Of a stretch of DNA of 64,000 nt, positions 10,705 to 20,952 are shown piece after piece. The translations under genes were made by a program, and so were the position numbers. Each line of letters starts with the position of its first letter. The first letter of the stretch is position 1. The stretch is from Tridacna crocea (taxonomy: Eukaryota > Mollusca > Bivalvia > Cardiida > Cardiidae), in assembly GCA_943736015.1 (NCBI GenBank), contig OX031058.1, positions 2,433,001-2,497,000 on the forward strand, in the 5' to 3' direction. Under the pieces are notes generated by a model. The model made no database searches and was not told where the DNA came from. It saw only the letters and a list, made by a program, of their open reading frames with translations.

Positions 10705-10874
10705 TAGTAAGACAAAAACATTTGCAGACAAAAAATCTAAAATCATGAGATTTGTCTGTGACAGGTAGCAAAGATGGTGGGTAAAGGAGAAAATCAACAT
10801 GGTTACCAAACTTCCCCCCTTTTCCCCCAGTTTCTTCCTTAAGTTCAGTAAACACAGTTTTGTGTGGTAAAGGA
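10705..10874 (-). mobile_element. family A MITE, decayed copy A7
   Basis: Starts inside the element at AAAACATTTGCAGAC and ends GTGTGGTAAAGGA with TTAA. It abuts A6 and A8, forming a row of three copies. Confidence 0.75.
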
Positions 10875-10878
10875 TTAA

Positions 10879-11094
10879 CTGTTTACCAAACAACAAAATT
10901 TCAGACTGGTCCAAATTGAGAGCATTTGCAGGTAGCAGAATAAATGTGACTAAAGTTTGGAATTTGTTTTAGGGAGATAAACATTGTGGGAAAAGGAGAA
11001 AATGCTGGTAACTAGCATTTTCTCCTTTTCCCACAATGTTTTCAAAGGGCTTCTTTCACAGGGTCGTTAAAAGTCGGAATCGTGCGATAAAGGG
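10879..11094 (-). mobile_element. family A MITE, copy A8
   Basis: CTGTTTACCAAACAAC start, core GCTGGTAACTAGC (one arm base changed), and a GATAAAGGG end next to TTAA. Confidence 0.87.
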
Positions 11095-11150
11095 TTAAAT
11101 AATTTATGTCGTTTCTGTAACCCTGTACCATGAAAATGCAACCATGTTAA

Positions 11151-11354
11151 CTCTTCACCAGATAACAAAGTATTGGAAATTTCCAAATAAAAAGCTTTAG
11201 GAGGGCACTTCACATATGTTCAGAGTTATGAGGTTGGCTATAAAAGGCTATAAATCATGTAGGGAAAAGGAGCATTTTCATTTTTCCCCCAAAAATGTTT
11301 TCCAAAGCTTTCTTTTCAAAGGTCAATAAAGCTAGGAATGATACAGTAAAGGGT
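11151..11354 (-). repeat. family A MITE, diverged copy A9
   Basis: CTCTTCACCAGATAAC start after TTAA. The core is reduced to GGAGCATTTTCATTTTTCCC. The right end is AGTAAAGGG without TTAA. Confidence 0.6.
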
Positions 11355-11373
11355 TGTGTGATATTTTATATCC

Positions 11374-11379
11374 TTTATT
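11374..11379 (-). terminator. candidate poly(A) signal AATAAA
   Basis: AATAAA on the minus strand (GACAATAAAGGAT), 190 bases beyond the stop codon of the small gene ending at 11569. It is the first canonical signal downstream. Confidence 0.55.
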
Positions 11380-11568
11380 GTCACATACTAGAAATAAACT
11401 GATGAAGTTAATGCCCTCCCCCCTCTATCTGAATCTATTGTAAAATTTTCCATCATGTTGAACAACGTTTTGATTTAGGTCTATATAATAATATATATCA
11501 ACATCAAAAAGATACCGATGGTAAGTCTATTTTTCCTAATTCTTGAAACCTTTATCTAGACAACCTGT

Positions 11569-11743
11569 TCAGAGTTTCTCCACTTTTCTGGCAAAATCAA
11601 ATATTTGTCTGGAAATTGCTTTCTGCAAGTCTTCTTTCTTTGCTTTTGGATTTTCCTTCACATACTTGGCTATAGAAGCTATAGCTTGGTTTCTGAGAGC
11701 ATCTACTTCTTGTTCTCCACTTAGCTGTGACCACAGAGAATAC
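11569..11743 (-). CDS. second (last) coding exon of an unknown 97-residue protein
   Basis: Follows a strong acceptor on the minus strand (CTGTCTTTCTTGTAG). Its first base completes the Gly codon opened by the exon at 12953-13071. It then encodes 57 residues beginning YSLWSQLSGEQEVDALRNQA and ending KVEKL, then a stop. The composition is charged, with alanine- and lysine-rich heptads, and predicts helix. The stretch KYVKENPKAKKEDLQKAIS stands out. I recognise no family. See the first exon for the full model. Confidence 0.75.
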
Positions 11744-12952
11744 CTACAAGAAAGACAGTGAGTCAATGATCTCCAGGTTTTAACTTTTTATCATATAACA
11801 AACTTTTGGACTTATCCAACTTGGAAGCATTTGCAGACGACAACATATCTCAGGCTCAGAATTAGACAGATTGCCTGTATGATATACATTTAACCCTTTA
11901 CCACATGACAAAATTTTAGAACCATCCAAATCCATGGATGCAAAATACGATAGGATATGAACGTTCGATAAACAGGAATTTCTGTGTGGAATCAGCGAAA
12001 AAGCCCCATCTTGCCTGTACGTATTTTTAGAAATGGAAAACCCATGTTATTGCGCTTGAGAATTTGTGTTTAACCCTTTACCACACAATCCTGACTTTTA
12101 ACGACTCTGATAAAAAGGACTCATGAAAACATTGTAGGAAAAGGAGAAAATGGTGGTAACCAGCATTTTATCCTTTTCCGGGTATCCCACAAAGTTTTCT
12201 ACACTATTGTGTCATTTCAGACACTATGAAATTGTGGTGTACAAAATGATTTCTATTAGGATTGGTCTATAGTTTTATTGTGTGGTAAAGGGTTAAGGTT
12301 AGTTCAATATAGTATACTCATACACAGTAGCTTTTGTACAGGCGTAGGAGTTTCCATGCATAATTATGTGCATGGTAGTGCATGATCGTAGAACTTTAAT
12401 ATAATGTGCAATATTTTCTAAAACAGGCTTTTTGTGACACAGTAAGATAAAAGGCTGTTTTTCTTTTTTTTTATCTGAAGACCAAACAAAAAAAAACAAA
12501 GCAAAGGAGTTGGGGCAAAATCTCAAGGTAAGGTAGGGTTACCTGAAACGAACTATTTCATAGTTGTTAATATTTTTATACTTATCTAATAATTGTTTTC
12601 TAGCTAAAATTCAGTGTTGTGAAGTGTAATTGGGTATAACTGGGGACAATTCAGTATATTAGGTGTAATTCAGTATTTCCATGGACCCATTTTGGACCCT
12701 GTTGACAAGTTGTTTGGGTATTCTTACTCTTAGTGGCCGAATAGTCTTTGGTGCGAGTTGTCCAGACACATTTGGGTCTTTTACACACAAATATTCTTGA
12801 AGCACAAAAAGGGGTAGAATTCTACACTGGTAATGAGTACATGTGCCTTTCGAAAAACATCTAGAACGACCAATTTGCAAAATATTACGGTTGTTTATGA
12901 AACAGGAAAATTCTGAATCAAACCGAACTCCATTTACTGTGGAGATTCTCAC
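11744..12952 (-). other. intron of the 97-residue gene
   Basis: 1,209 bases, GTGAGA to TTGTAG on the minus strand. It contains family A copy A10 (12074-12292) and two half copies (about 11780-11870 and 11889-11940). Confidence 0.7.
12074..12292 (+). mobile_element. family A MITE, copy A10
   Basis: TTAA-bounded. CCCTTTACCACACAATCC start and GTGTGGTAAAGG end. The core is partly decayed (GGTGGTAACCAGCAT). Confidence 0.85.
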
Positions 12953-13071
12953 CCTAATTTCAGAGCTGTAATTCTTTCCATCATTGCTGAATCTCCTGTA
13001 TTTATCCAAACCAATGTTGCTATACTTTGTAATGTATCTGCATGTTCATTTATCATCTTTATGGCGTCCAT
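12953..13071 (-). CDS. first coding exon of an unknown 97-residue protein
   Basis: ATG at 13071 on the minus strand opens 39 codons plus two bases (MDAIKMINEHADTLQ, then SIATLVWINTGDS and so on), ending at a GT donor (GG|GTGAGA). Joined to 11743-11569 in phase it gives a 97-residue protein with no stop, a good acceptor and a downstream AATAAA. Upstream the frame stays open for about 19 codons to a TGA, so no earlier ATG competes. No signal peptide or membrane segment is evident. The protein looks small, soluble and mainly helical. A paralogous first exon at 607-492 supports it as a real gene. Function unknown: I recognise no domain. Confidence 0.72.
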
Positions 13072-13306
13072 CCTGCAGCTTTTCAGTTTTCGTACCAAGA
13101 TTGTCACTTCTTTGTTTTGGCTGCTTCAAAGGTGTATGTTGTAGCAGCCAAAGGTGGCTTTGACTAAAACGCGGATGCTTTGAAAAGACGCGGACGATTG
13201 ACGCAAAAATTATAATGTCACTGTACAGGTTATTTTCAGCTTTTAAACCTTAACTATACGAGTGAAAAAAAAAAACATGCAGTTGAGAATTTTGAAAACC
13301 ATTAAC

Positions 13307-16059
13307 AGTTTGAACGGATGTCAGAAGATTCGGACCCAAGAAGATTCGGCCCAGGGCCTTCCAGCGATTTTCGAGAAGATTCGGCCCCGAGGGTGAGAAG
13401 ATTCGGCCCAAGTTGTATTATATTGTTTGTACCAGTAAAATTACCTGATTGAACTCATTATTCTTAAACGTTAGTGTAATCTTAATCGCCCATATTGTTT
13501 TGCGATTATTACCGTGTTCTGCTAACGCCAATATTAGTTGATTTTAGTGGTGTACTTCTCATCCCATTTTTGGAGAAGATTCGGCACAATCGATGAGAAA
13601 AAAGAGAGAACTCGGACCAGTTTTCATATTTTGTTTTTGTATTATTGGCTGTATGTCTTGTTTGCTTTAACAATCTAGGAGCGTAATTTTCTCTTTGTTC
13701 TGGAACAATCTTACTGAGATACTGAAAAAATCGGCTTGATATTTATTTGCACTTTATTTTGCCTTGGAAAAAGTACTGTTGTTGTGAAATTCCTGTAAAT
13801 GAGTAATACATGCACTGATTTTATCTATTACTTCTTCAAACGAAACATGTGGACAGGAGAAAGATGTGAACTTGTCAATTTCAAAACATTTGGTCGACAA
13901 TTTAATATGGCTCAAGAGTTAACTATATATTATTAAGGGATATGAAAAAAAAATGCATTTTAAGATAATTTAAGAAAACATGTTGGCCACCAGCAAATTC
14001 TCTCCAATCATGATGTTATGCACATTAAGACATCGGACATTTATTGATTTTTTTTTTACAACTTGGAAAATGTAGACTTGTCAAAAAAAGAGTTCATTTG
14101 CAATGGAGAAATTGAATCTGGCTCATATGGTTGGGATTCTTTTGAAAAGATATAAAACATTTCGGAAAATGGAGAAAAGTTGGCTGCCAGCAATCTCTTC
14201 ATAATCTGCATTGCCATACAAAAAGCCAGTTCAAGTTGAACTTGTTAAAAAGCCGAGAGATAACTTTTTCCCAGAAAAAATCAAAACTATGAAAAATACG
14301 ATGACATAATTATAGAACTTCTCCAAGTCAATCAACAATAACACTTCACAAAGTGATAACGTGTGTCTGACTGTAATAGGATTAAACCCTGCACCCCGTT
14401 TTACTTGCCTTATCGAAGAGTGTACTTCAACATCATAACACACAGAATTTCAATCTGGTCTCAAGATGGGATCGCAATTTACTGCAGTCTGATCTTGAAC
14501 CACACTCTGTACAATATGTAATTAACTAAAAACAGTAACTAGGTTAAGAGATTTTCTGACAAACCAAGCAGTAATACATAGACATACTAAAGCCGTCTAG
14601 CGTCAAGATCGGATCGCAATTTACTGCAGTCTGGTCTAGCGTCACAATCCCAACAAGATGTAATTAACTATAAACAGAAATTAAATTTGGATTTTTCTGA
14701 GAAACCAAGTAGTAAGTTGGCGATCCTGTAAAGGTGTTATATAGACCAGATCAGAATGCACCCTTTCTTGTCCGTCCCAGACAATGATAATGAACGTAAC
14801 ATTTGCAGACGATTTTTTGAACATTTTGTACCATTCTTAAAGACCTCCAAGAACATACGAAAACTATGTAGATAAAGCAGAAAAAAATTACAATCAATTT
14901 ATCTTTTTTCCAATTTCTTTCAAAACCCTTCTTTCACATTGTCCTTAAGAGTCGGAGTTGTCAGGTTAAAGGCCTCAAGTTACAGTCTTGAAATTGATAC
15001 ATTTGTGATATCCGACTGTATTATATCCTAACTAGATAAAAACCTTTTTTGCTAATGTTTCATGTACATAAGATCACACATAGCAATTAAAAAAAAATGT
15101 AATATAGCGGTGCATTCAGTTAATCAAATTTTTGGTTCTGTATTATCGGATCACAATCTCCAGGTCATATGGTAATAAAGAATCTGATGCACATTCATTA
15201 TACAATACTATCAAATTTATCTACCCTCACATATGAGAACACTTAAAAAAATTACGATATCAACAACTATTAAATCAATACATAACATTCATAATACATC
15301 AATACAATTAAACATCAACCTTATCAAAATCACTCGCGGACCTGGGATTTTCCCGGCACATACATATGTATATTTACCATTCTTTAATGATTAGTAATTC
15401 TGAACAGAAACTACTGTAAGCTAATATTTGCTGATTTATATTATATACTGCTGAATTTGTCCAGATTTTTGAGGTCGATCTTCTCTCACATGTTTTCATT
15501 TGGCTTTGCTCCTTTGCTAATGTTGTACAAAACTTTGTACCTTAGTGAAAAATAAAGTATATGTTGTTGTTGTTGTACAAATCGCCTATTTATGACAAGA
15601 ACTGCAAAAACATCTTCAAACTGTGAAAACTGCATTTACAATCCTTTATCTTATTCATCATCAAACTGTGAAAAAAATTATTGTAATTCATACTTTCAAG
15701 TATCTTCACACTGTGTAATGTACCGTATAATCATTTACAAATACAAAAAAAAAATGTTCTTTTCATCTTTAATGTGCATGCAAACATACATGTACATTAC
15801 AAAACAACAAAGTGGGACAAAACCTACATCAAATTAACTTGCATATTGGGCATTCTCCTTTAATGAAAAAATAAGTATAATTGCAAGGTATGGAAATTGC
15901 CTGCACTATATGCTGTTTTCAAAATTAGGGCCGAATCTTCTTCTACTTTGGGCCGAATCTTCTCATAGGTGGTCCGAATCTTCTTGGGTCCGAATCTTCT
16001 CAAGATTTTGCGTTGGGACGAATTTCTTGGGTCCGAATCTTCCTCCATCCGTTTGAACT
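13307..16059. mobile_element. 2.75-kb non-autonomous TIR transposon with GAAGATTCGG subterminal boxes
   Basis: The left end reads AACGGATG then GAAGATTCGGACCCAAGAA, and the right end is its inverted counterpart (CATCC next to GTTTGAAC). GAAGATTCGG occurs at about 13324, 13340, 13375, 13397 and 13575. Its complement CCGAATCTTC occurs at about 15931, 15953, 15973, 15990 and 16033. The two clusters are therefore mirror images, as expected of transposase-binding arrays. The interior is AT-rich with no transposase-like reading frame. It holds one direct repeat of about 120 bp (14463-14580 and 14599-14720, around GGATCGCAATTTACTGCAGT). Superfamily unknown. Confidence 0.8.
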
Positions 16060-16069
16060 ACCTTTATTT

Positions 16070-17750
16070 TTTTCGTGATAGCAAGTGATATGTTAAATCT
16101 TCCGGAAATCCATTAGATCTAAAAGAAATAATACAGTCTTTAAATTTCTGTATTGAAAATATTAATTGTTCGAAATATCAAATCGCTGCTTGTGCCTCAG
16201 AGATTCTTCTTTTCTATAAATAAATAGCTGTATTAATTTGCGGAGATGATAAGAAAAAAGACATACCCAAAAAATAAGTCAAAACGTACCAGTCAAAACG
16301 TACCCAAAGTATAATTTTCATTGAAATAATTTCAGCGTTAGTTATAGATTAAAAACGTCACGTATCTTACCTTTTCAGGATGTTTTAACTCCAGACTCAC
16401 TTTATATCCTTTTAATTCTTTAAAAATGATGCATGCTTTCAATCCTACGTTACATTCAATTACGGGCGATGTATTTATGTCAGGACTAATCAGGTGTAAC
16501 AAACTAGTTGTCATTAACAGTTTTATTTCATAAAAGATGATTTACAAACATTTGTAAACAATGTTACATAGTATTAATCATATTCACCACCCAGCCCCTT
16601 TTCAAAGTTAACAAAAAATAAGTTAGATCTAGTCAATTTAAGTTTAAAATGAAAACGTTCAATGATATTTAGTTGATAATGTCTTTTTTTTCACCCACAA
16701 AAAGCACAGGTTACCTTTAACTACACAATCTGTAGTATTTACAATCCTTCTGAAAAATAGCTTTTTACAACATGGTAACAACTTCATGCCGTTTCTCACA
16801 ATGATTTTTACCTTTCGAAGCCTTATATTATGACGGTTGTTTGCAAATGTTTTCAGTCTGGAAGAGTCCAAGATTTTATTGATTGGTAAAGAGTTAAGTT
16901 TGCAATATTTTCAGTGCAGAATATATCTTATAATATTCTCTCTCTAAATGTTAATATTCTAATAAACTGAAAAATAATATTCGCTCTCTAAATGTTAATA
17001 TTCTAATAAACTAAAAAATTGTGTAAATATTTAAACTTGAAATGACAAGAAGGTGTAACCGAGTCACCACTCATAGACAACAAAATCTTTTACTTATCCA
17101 TGTTTATGGAATTTCCTGATGATAAAAATGTTATGTGCAAAAGAAGAACGTTCAAAGAGAAGAAAAGGAAAATATGAGAAATATTTCCATTAGAGCATTT
17201 AATTAATTTAAGAAAATAATCAACCCATCATTTTTTCATCTAAAGCAAACTGTCTCTCAAATCATCAATATTTACAAAGTATTCAAATTTATAATCAGGT
17301 ATATTACACTCTTTTTGGGTGTGAAAATTGCACCTTTTGTTATCCAAACAATGTAATTAACGTATCTCATTTTTACAAAAGTGCTAATTCTTATGAAGAT
17401 TTTTTTTTTCCGATTTTTTTTAATTGATAAAATATATATTAATAATGATGGATAACGATTTCAAGGTATCTGATGCTTTTTCCCTAATGTTAATTTTATT
17501 TGCCTAAAAAAAGAGAGATACACACACTGTAATTTTATCATGAAGCGTTTGGTAAACTTAGCTATATGTTCTGTGATATGCTTTATTATTTGTTTTAATC
17601 ATGTAAGGCAAATTTGAAATAAAGCAGAATTAAAAAGTGCCATTATCAACCTTCAAGAGTGCGGCATTAGAAAAAAAAATATAATGATGATCATTTTCGC
17701 TCTATGTGTAAAATAATGTAATTTTGGATGGCATCATAGACTTAGTGCAT
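16070..17750. other. AT-rich intergenic stretch
   Basis: No gene is seen. It includes one eroded family A copy (16721-16892) and a short tandem duplication near 16930-17020 (CTCTCTAAATGTTAATATTC twice). Confidence 0.5.
16721..16892 (+). repeat. family A MITE, eroded copy A11 without palindromic core
   Basis: TTAA then CTACACAATC, with GTTTGCAAATG and TGATTGGTAAAGAG before TTAA. The central arms have been lost. Confidence 0.55.
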
Positions 17751-17754
17751 TCGG

Positions 17755-18560
17755 CAAACCTCGGGTGATGAGAGCCATCATATCCCTCAGCTGTAACTGG
17801 TGGGTTGATCAATACATGTAGCAGATCGGTACATTCATCGCCCGGAAATACGCCAGTTTACCGTTCTGAAACTTACAGTAGAAAACTTGTGTTTCATTTT
17901 TCCATCAAAATCTTTCTAACTATATATTTCAGTTGACAAACAGTTCGAACAATATTTTTTTTAACGTGGTTTATCAATTCCGATTGTAGTTCTCACCGAC
18001 AAATAGACAGATGTGAATAACTGCATCGAGGTTGTTTATGTCGTTGCTAAACGACTGTCAGTGGCGCGCTATATATAGGATCACTTGGTTCTCTTTTCAA
18101 AATGGAAATCTCCTGGATACGGACGAGGTTAGGTGTAGGTACGGAATCGGCCATTTTAGTGCATTTGCAAGAAAAACACCGTTTCATATCAACCTCCTCA
18201 GTTGGACCTGAGTCGAAACTCCCGCTTAATTAGATGTAGGACCGTTAGACTTCATGATTAGGCCGTTTCTCGACAAAAATGGTTCACGTTATTCCCCGCC
18301 AGACGGCATTCTACAAATACACATCTATCTAATTTGGGAATTCTGGGTAGAGAACCGGACTACTTTTCTATACGACAACCATTACTTTGAATTTTAAACT
18401 AAAATAAACGTTTACTCAATAAAACGCTAACAGGTACGATTCACTTAGCTATGATCGGGCAGCTTAGTGAAATCTGGAGCTAAAACAGGCCTAATTTTTT
18501 CTCAAAGGTATTGAGAAAAGCTATTTCTCCATTGCAACTTTATAGCGTGTATCACTACAA
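17755..18560. repeat. family G repeats (parts P and Q)
   Basis: Part P (17755-18065: CTCGGGTGATGAG, GTAGCAGATCGGTACAT, GACAGATGTGAATAACT) recurs inverted at 61600-61935. Part Q (about 18280-18560: GACGGCATTCTAC, ACTTTGAATTTTAAACTAAA, CAATAAAACGCTA) recurs directly at 61125-61590 and inverted at 21815-22160. It has no clear coding content. Confidence 0.7.
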
Positions 18561-18936
18561 CCCCCAACTTTGGGGAGAGTAAATAGAATTTTATTAATCA
18601 GCTTGTAGTTAATATGGACAAAAATTCCCCCATATTAACCATAAGCTGATGAAATAAATTATATATTATATTACCTCTGATTATTTTGTCAACAAATGCC
18701 ACGAATGTCAACTAAGTCTTTTTTTTAGCAAAGTAGAACCAAAAAGTAGTTCCAGATTTTCGACAGGAGGAAAATATTCACGAAGATGTATTAATCTCCC
18801 TTTTTCAAATGCTCAGCTGATCAATGGATCTGACCTTTGCCTACTCCCTCCATTATATGAGAGGTTTGCGGTGATTAGGATTTGAGTCAAGTATTTGAAG
18901 AAAATAAGCTACTAAACATAACTTGCAGACCATTTG

Positions 18937-19002
18937 CGGACAGTGTAGATTAAGATCAGACTGCACAGAACGCGCAGTCTGATCTTAGATCTACATTGTC
19001 CG
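18937..19002. repeat. family C hairpin, copy C1
   Basis: CGGACAGTGTAGAT arm facing ATCTACATTGTCCG, with inner arms AGATCAGACTGC and GCAGTCTGATCT. Confidence 0.8.
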
Positions 19003-19009
19003 ATATGGA

Positions 19010-19370
19010 TACATTTTCCCGTATACATTTTCAATAGCAACATTTGGGTTTTTTACTAACGACTTAAAAGTTTCATGATATTACTTGGCAGGATAACGCG
19101 TAATTGGAATAGTTGTGATTGGTGCTCAATACAAATAACGACCCTGGAACGGTAAGTCGAGCGCTGTGGGAGGTAACGTGAGTAAGAGCAACGGGTATCA
19201 GGCTAATGTGAAACTAAAACTGCAACTAAAAAACGCTACAAAAATATGACGCAATGGGCTCTACTTTCGGTTTTCACTTATCCTGCTAAATAACTTAAAT
19301 GAAACTTTTGTGCTCATAGAAAACACCAAAATGTATCTATTTCAACTTTATCATTTGGAGAAAAATATTA
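19010..19370. other. intergenic, nothing recognised
   Basis: No reading frame or repeat signature that I can assign. Confidence 0.45.
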
Positions 19371-19378
19371 TCTGACTG

Positions 19379-19474
19379 GATGGTATAGAGCAAAGATCAG
19401 ACGGCACGTTCTGTGCAGTCTGATTTTGATCTACACTGTCTACAAAAGGCCAGTGAGCTGCGCTTAGCAGCTTA
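19379..19474. repeat. family C hairpin, copy C2
   Basis: AAGATCAGACGGCACGTTC facing GTGCAGTCTGATTTTGATC, with the family tail CAGTGAGCTGCGCTTAGCAG. Confidence 0.75.
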
Positions 19475-19848
19475 AGGATTAACAATTATGCAATGTTGTT
19501 ATAATAAAATCGTCTTTATTTGGCTGTATTCTTACGCAGTTCAACCACGATCAACTATAAAAGCAAGCGGTCTAACTTCTGTCTAGGGTAACTTGTGTAA
19601 TTTGGACTGTCGGAGAGGAATTTAGCTTTTCTTCCAGCGGTGTTTTGGTAATAATCCGAGTTTCATATTGTTTCATTACAAATTGAGAAGTTGATCAAAT
19701 GAAAATAATTTTGCGATCGTGGAGAGAATTCAATAAACAGAATAGCATACTATCCCACATTCATTTGAAAACATTAATTCTGACACGACACGCGAAATCG
19801 GCTCTATGAACACAGTGCAACGAAATCGTGGTAAAATCTGCATTATTC

Positions 19849-20119
19849 TATATGGAGTGCAACACGCGAAAAGGGTCATTCGGACATTTGCGTAAAGTGT
19901 CGTCTCGGATCAGCGTGTGCAGTCCGCACAGGCTAATCCGAAACGACACTTTACGATTTTATGCGATTTTCTGTTTTAAGCAAGTCTACTGTAGCACAAA
20001 ATATAATGTGGTCGTAAAGTGCCGTCTCGGATTAGCCTGCGCGGACTGCGCAGGCTAATCCGGGACGACACTTTACGCAAATGTCCGAATGCACCTTTTC
20101 GCGCGTTGCACTCCATATA
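19849..20119. mobile_element. family B foldback MITE, copy B2
   Basis: The best preserved copy: TATATGGAGTGCAACACGCG at one end, CGCGTTGCACTCCATATA at the other, and two nested palindromes inside. 271 bp, no coding. Confidence 0.9.
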
Positions 20120-20268
20120 TGGGGTGACGTTAAGGTCAATCTGTAAAGTAAGTAAGTTATTCGATATAATATGATATTCATCCGCGTTTTTACTCTAAGT
20201 ATGAACTTTTTTTGCGCCATTTAAGTTAACAGTTCGAAATACACCTTTCGCCGTCATTTCCCTGCTTC

Positions 20269-20669
20269 GCCGGTGTAATGCAGAGAAATGACCCTCCCCT
20301 ACAAAATGACTCATGGGTCATTTCACTAGGTAGAGGAATGACCCAGGTCATTCTTCTACGTAGAGAAATAATCATCTGGTTATTTCTCTACGTAGAATAA
20401 TGACCCTGGGGTTATTTCTCTACGTAGAATAATGACCCGGGTCATTCTACAAAATGACACATGGGTCATTTCACTACGTAGAGGAATGACCCAGGTCATT
20501 CTTCTACATGTACGTAGAGAAATAATCATCTGGTTATTTCTCTACGTAGAATAATGACCCTGGGGTTACTTCTCTACGTAGAATAATGACCCGGGTCATT
20601 CTTCTACGTAGAGAAATGACCCATGGGTCATTATGTAGGGGAGGGTCATTTCTCTGCACTACACCGGCA
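20269..20669. mobile_element. family F foldback element upstream of the peptidase gene
   Basis: Terminal inverted repeats GCCGGTGTAATGCAGAGAAA and TTTCTCTGCACTACACCGGC enclose two tandem units of about 170 bp. These are made of palindromes such as AATGACCCATGGGTCATT and the box CTACGTAGAG, which occurs about ten times. It ends about 165 bp before the peptidase start codon. A fragment of the same family precedes the oxygenase gene (5140-5205). Confidence 0.85.
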
Positions 20670-20834
20670 TCCTCCTTCGAGGGTCGATATGTAACAAATA
20701 TTCAGTTAGTGCTACGTGTAATTTGCATCACTTTAAAACTTTGACTTTTTTATTTACAGATATAGGTCAGCAAGTCACTTTACTGTTATCCATTTAGCAC
20801 TCTTCAAATCTGGTTATTGGGAGTTGACACAAAG
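20670..20834 (+). promoter_or_regulatory. presumed promoter / 5' UTR of the peptidase gene
   Basis: The region lies between the family F foldback and the start codon, so it should hold the 5' UTR. I cannot point to a clear TATA box or initiator. Assigned by position only. Confidence 0.3.
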
Positions 20835-20952
20835 ATGGCTGCGAAGACGTTGCCTTACGGATCATGGGTATCTCCGATCAGCAGTAAACTAGTGTCGGAA
20901 AAGAGTGTCAGTTTTAAAGAAGTGCATGTAGACTGGGACGAGAATTACAGAG
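20835..20952 (+). CDS. S9 peptidase exon 1
   Basis: ATG with a purine at -3 (AAAGATGG). 39 codons ([20 protein letters not shown] and on) plus one base, then donor [14 protein letters not shown] is the usual family N-terminus. The extra base G pairs with AT of exon 2 to give Asp40. In-frame codons upstream have no ATG. Confidence 0.9.

Noticed and set aside
12659..12950. Minus-strand reading frame continuing past the first exon of the 97-residue gene
   Set aside because: The splice donor at 12952 with an in-phase second exon explains the gene better. The downstream part is in a different frame from exon 1 and shows no family match.
13307..16059. Regulatory array for a host factor rather than a transposon
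   Set aside because: The GAAGATTCGG boxes are strictly mirrored at two ends with matching terminal repeats, which fits a transposon better.
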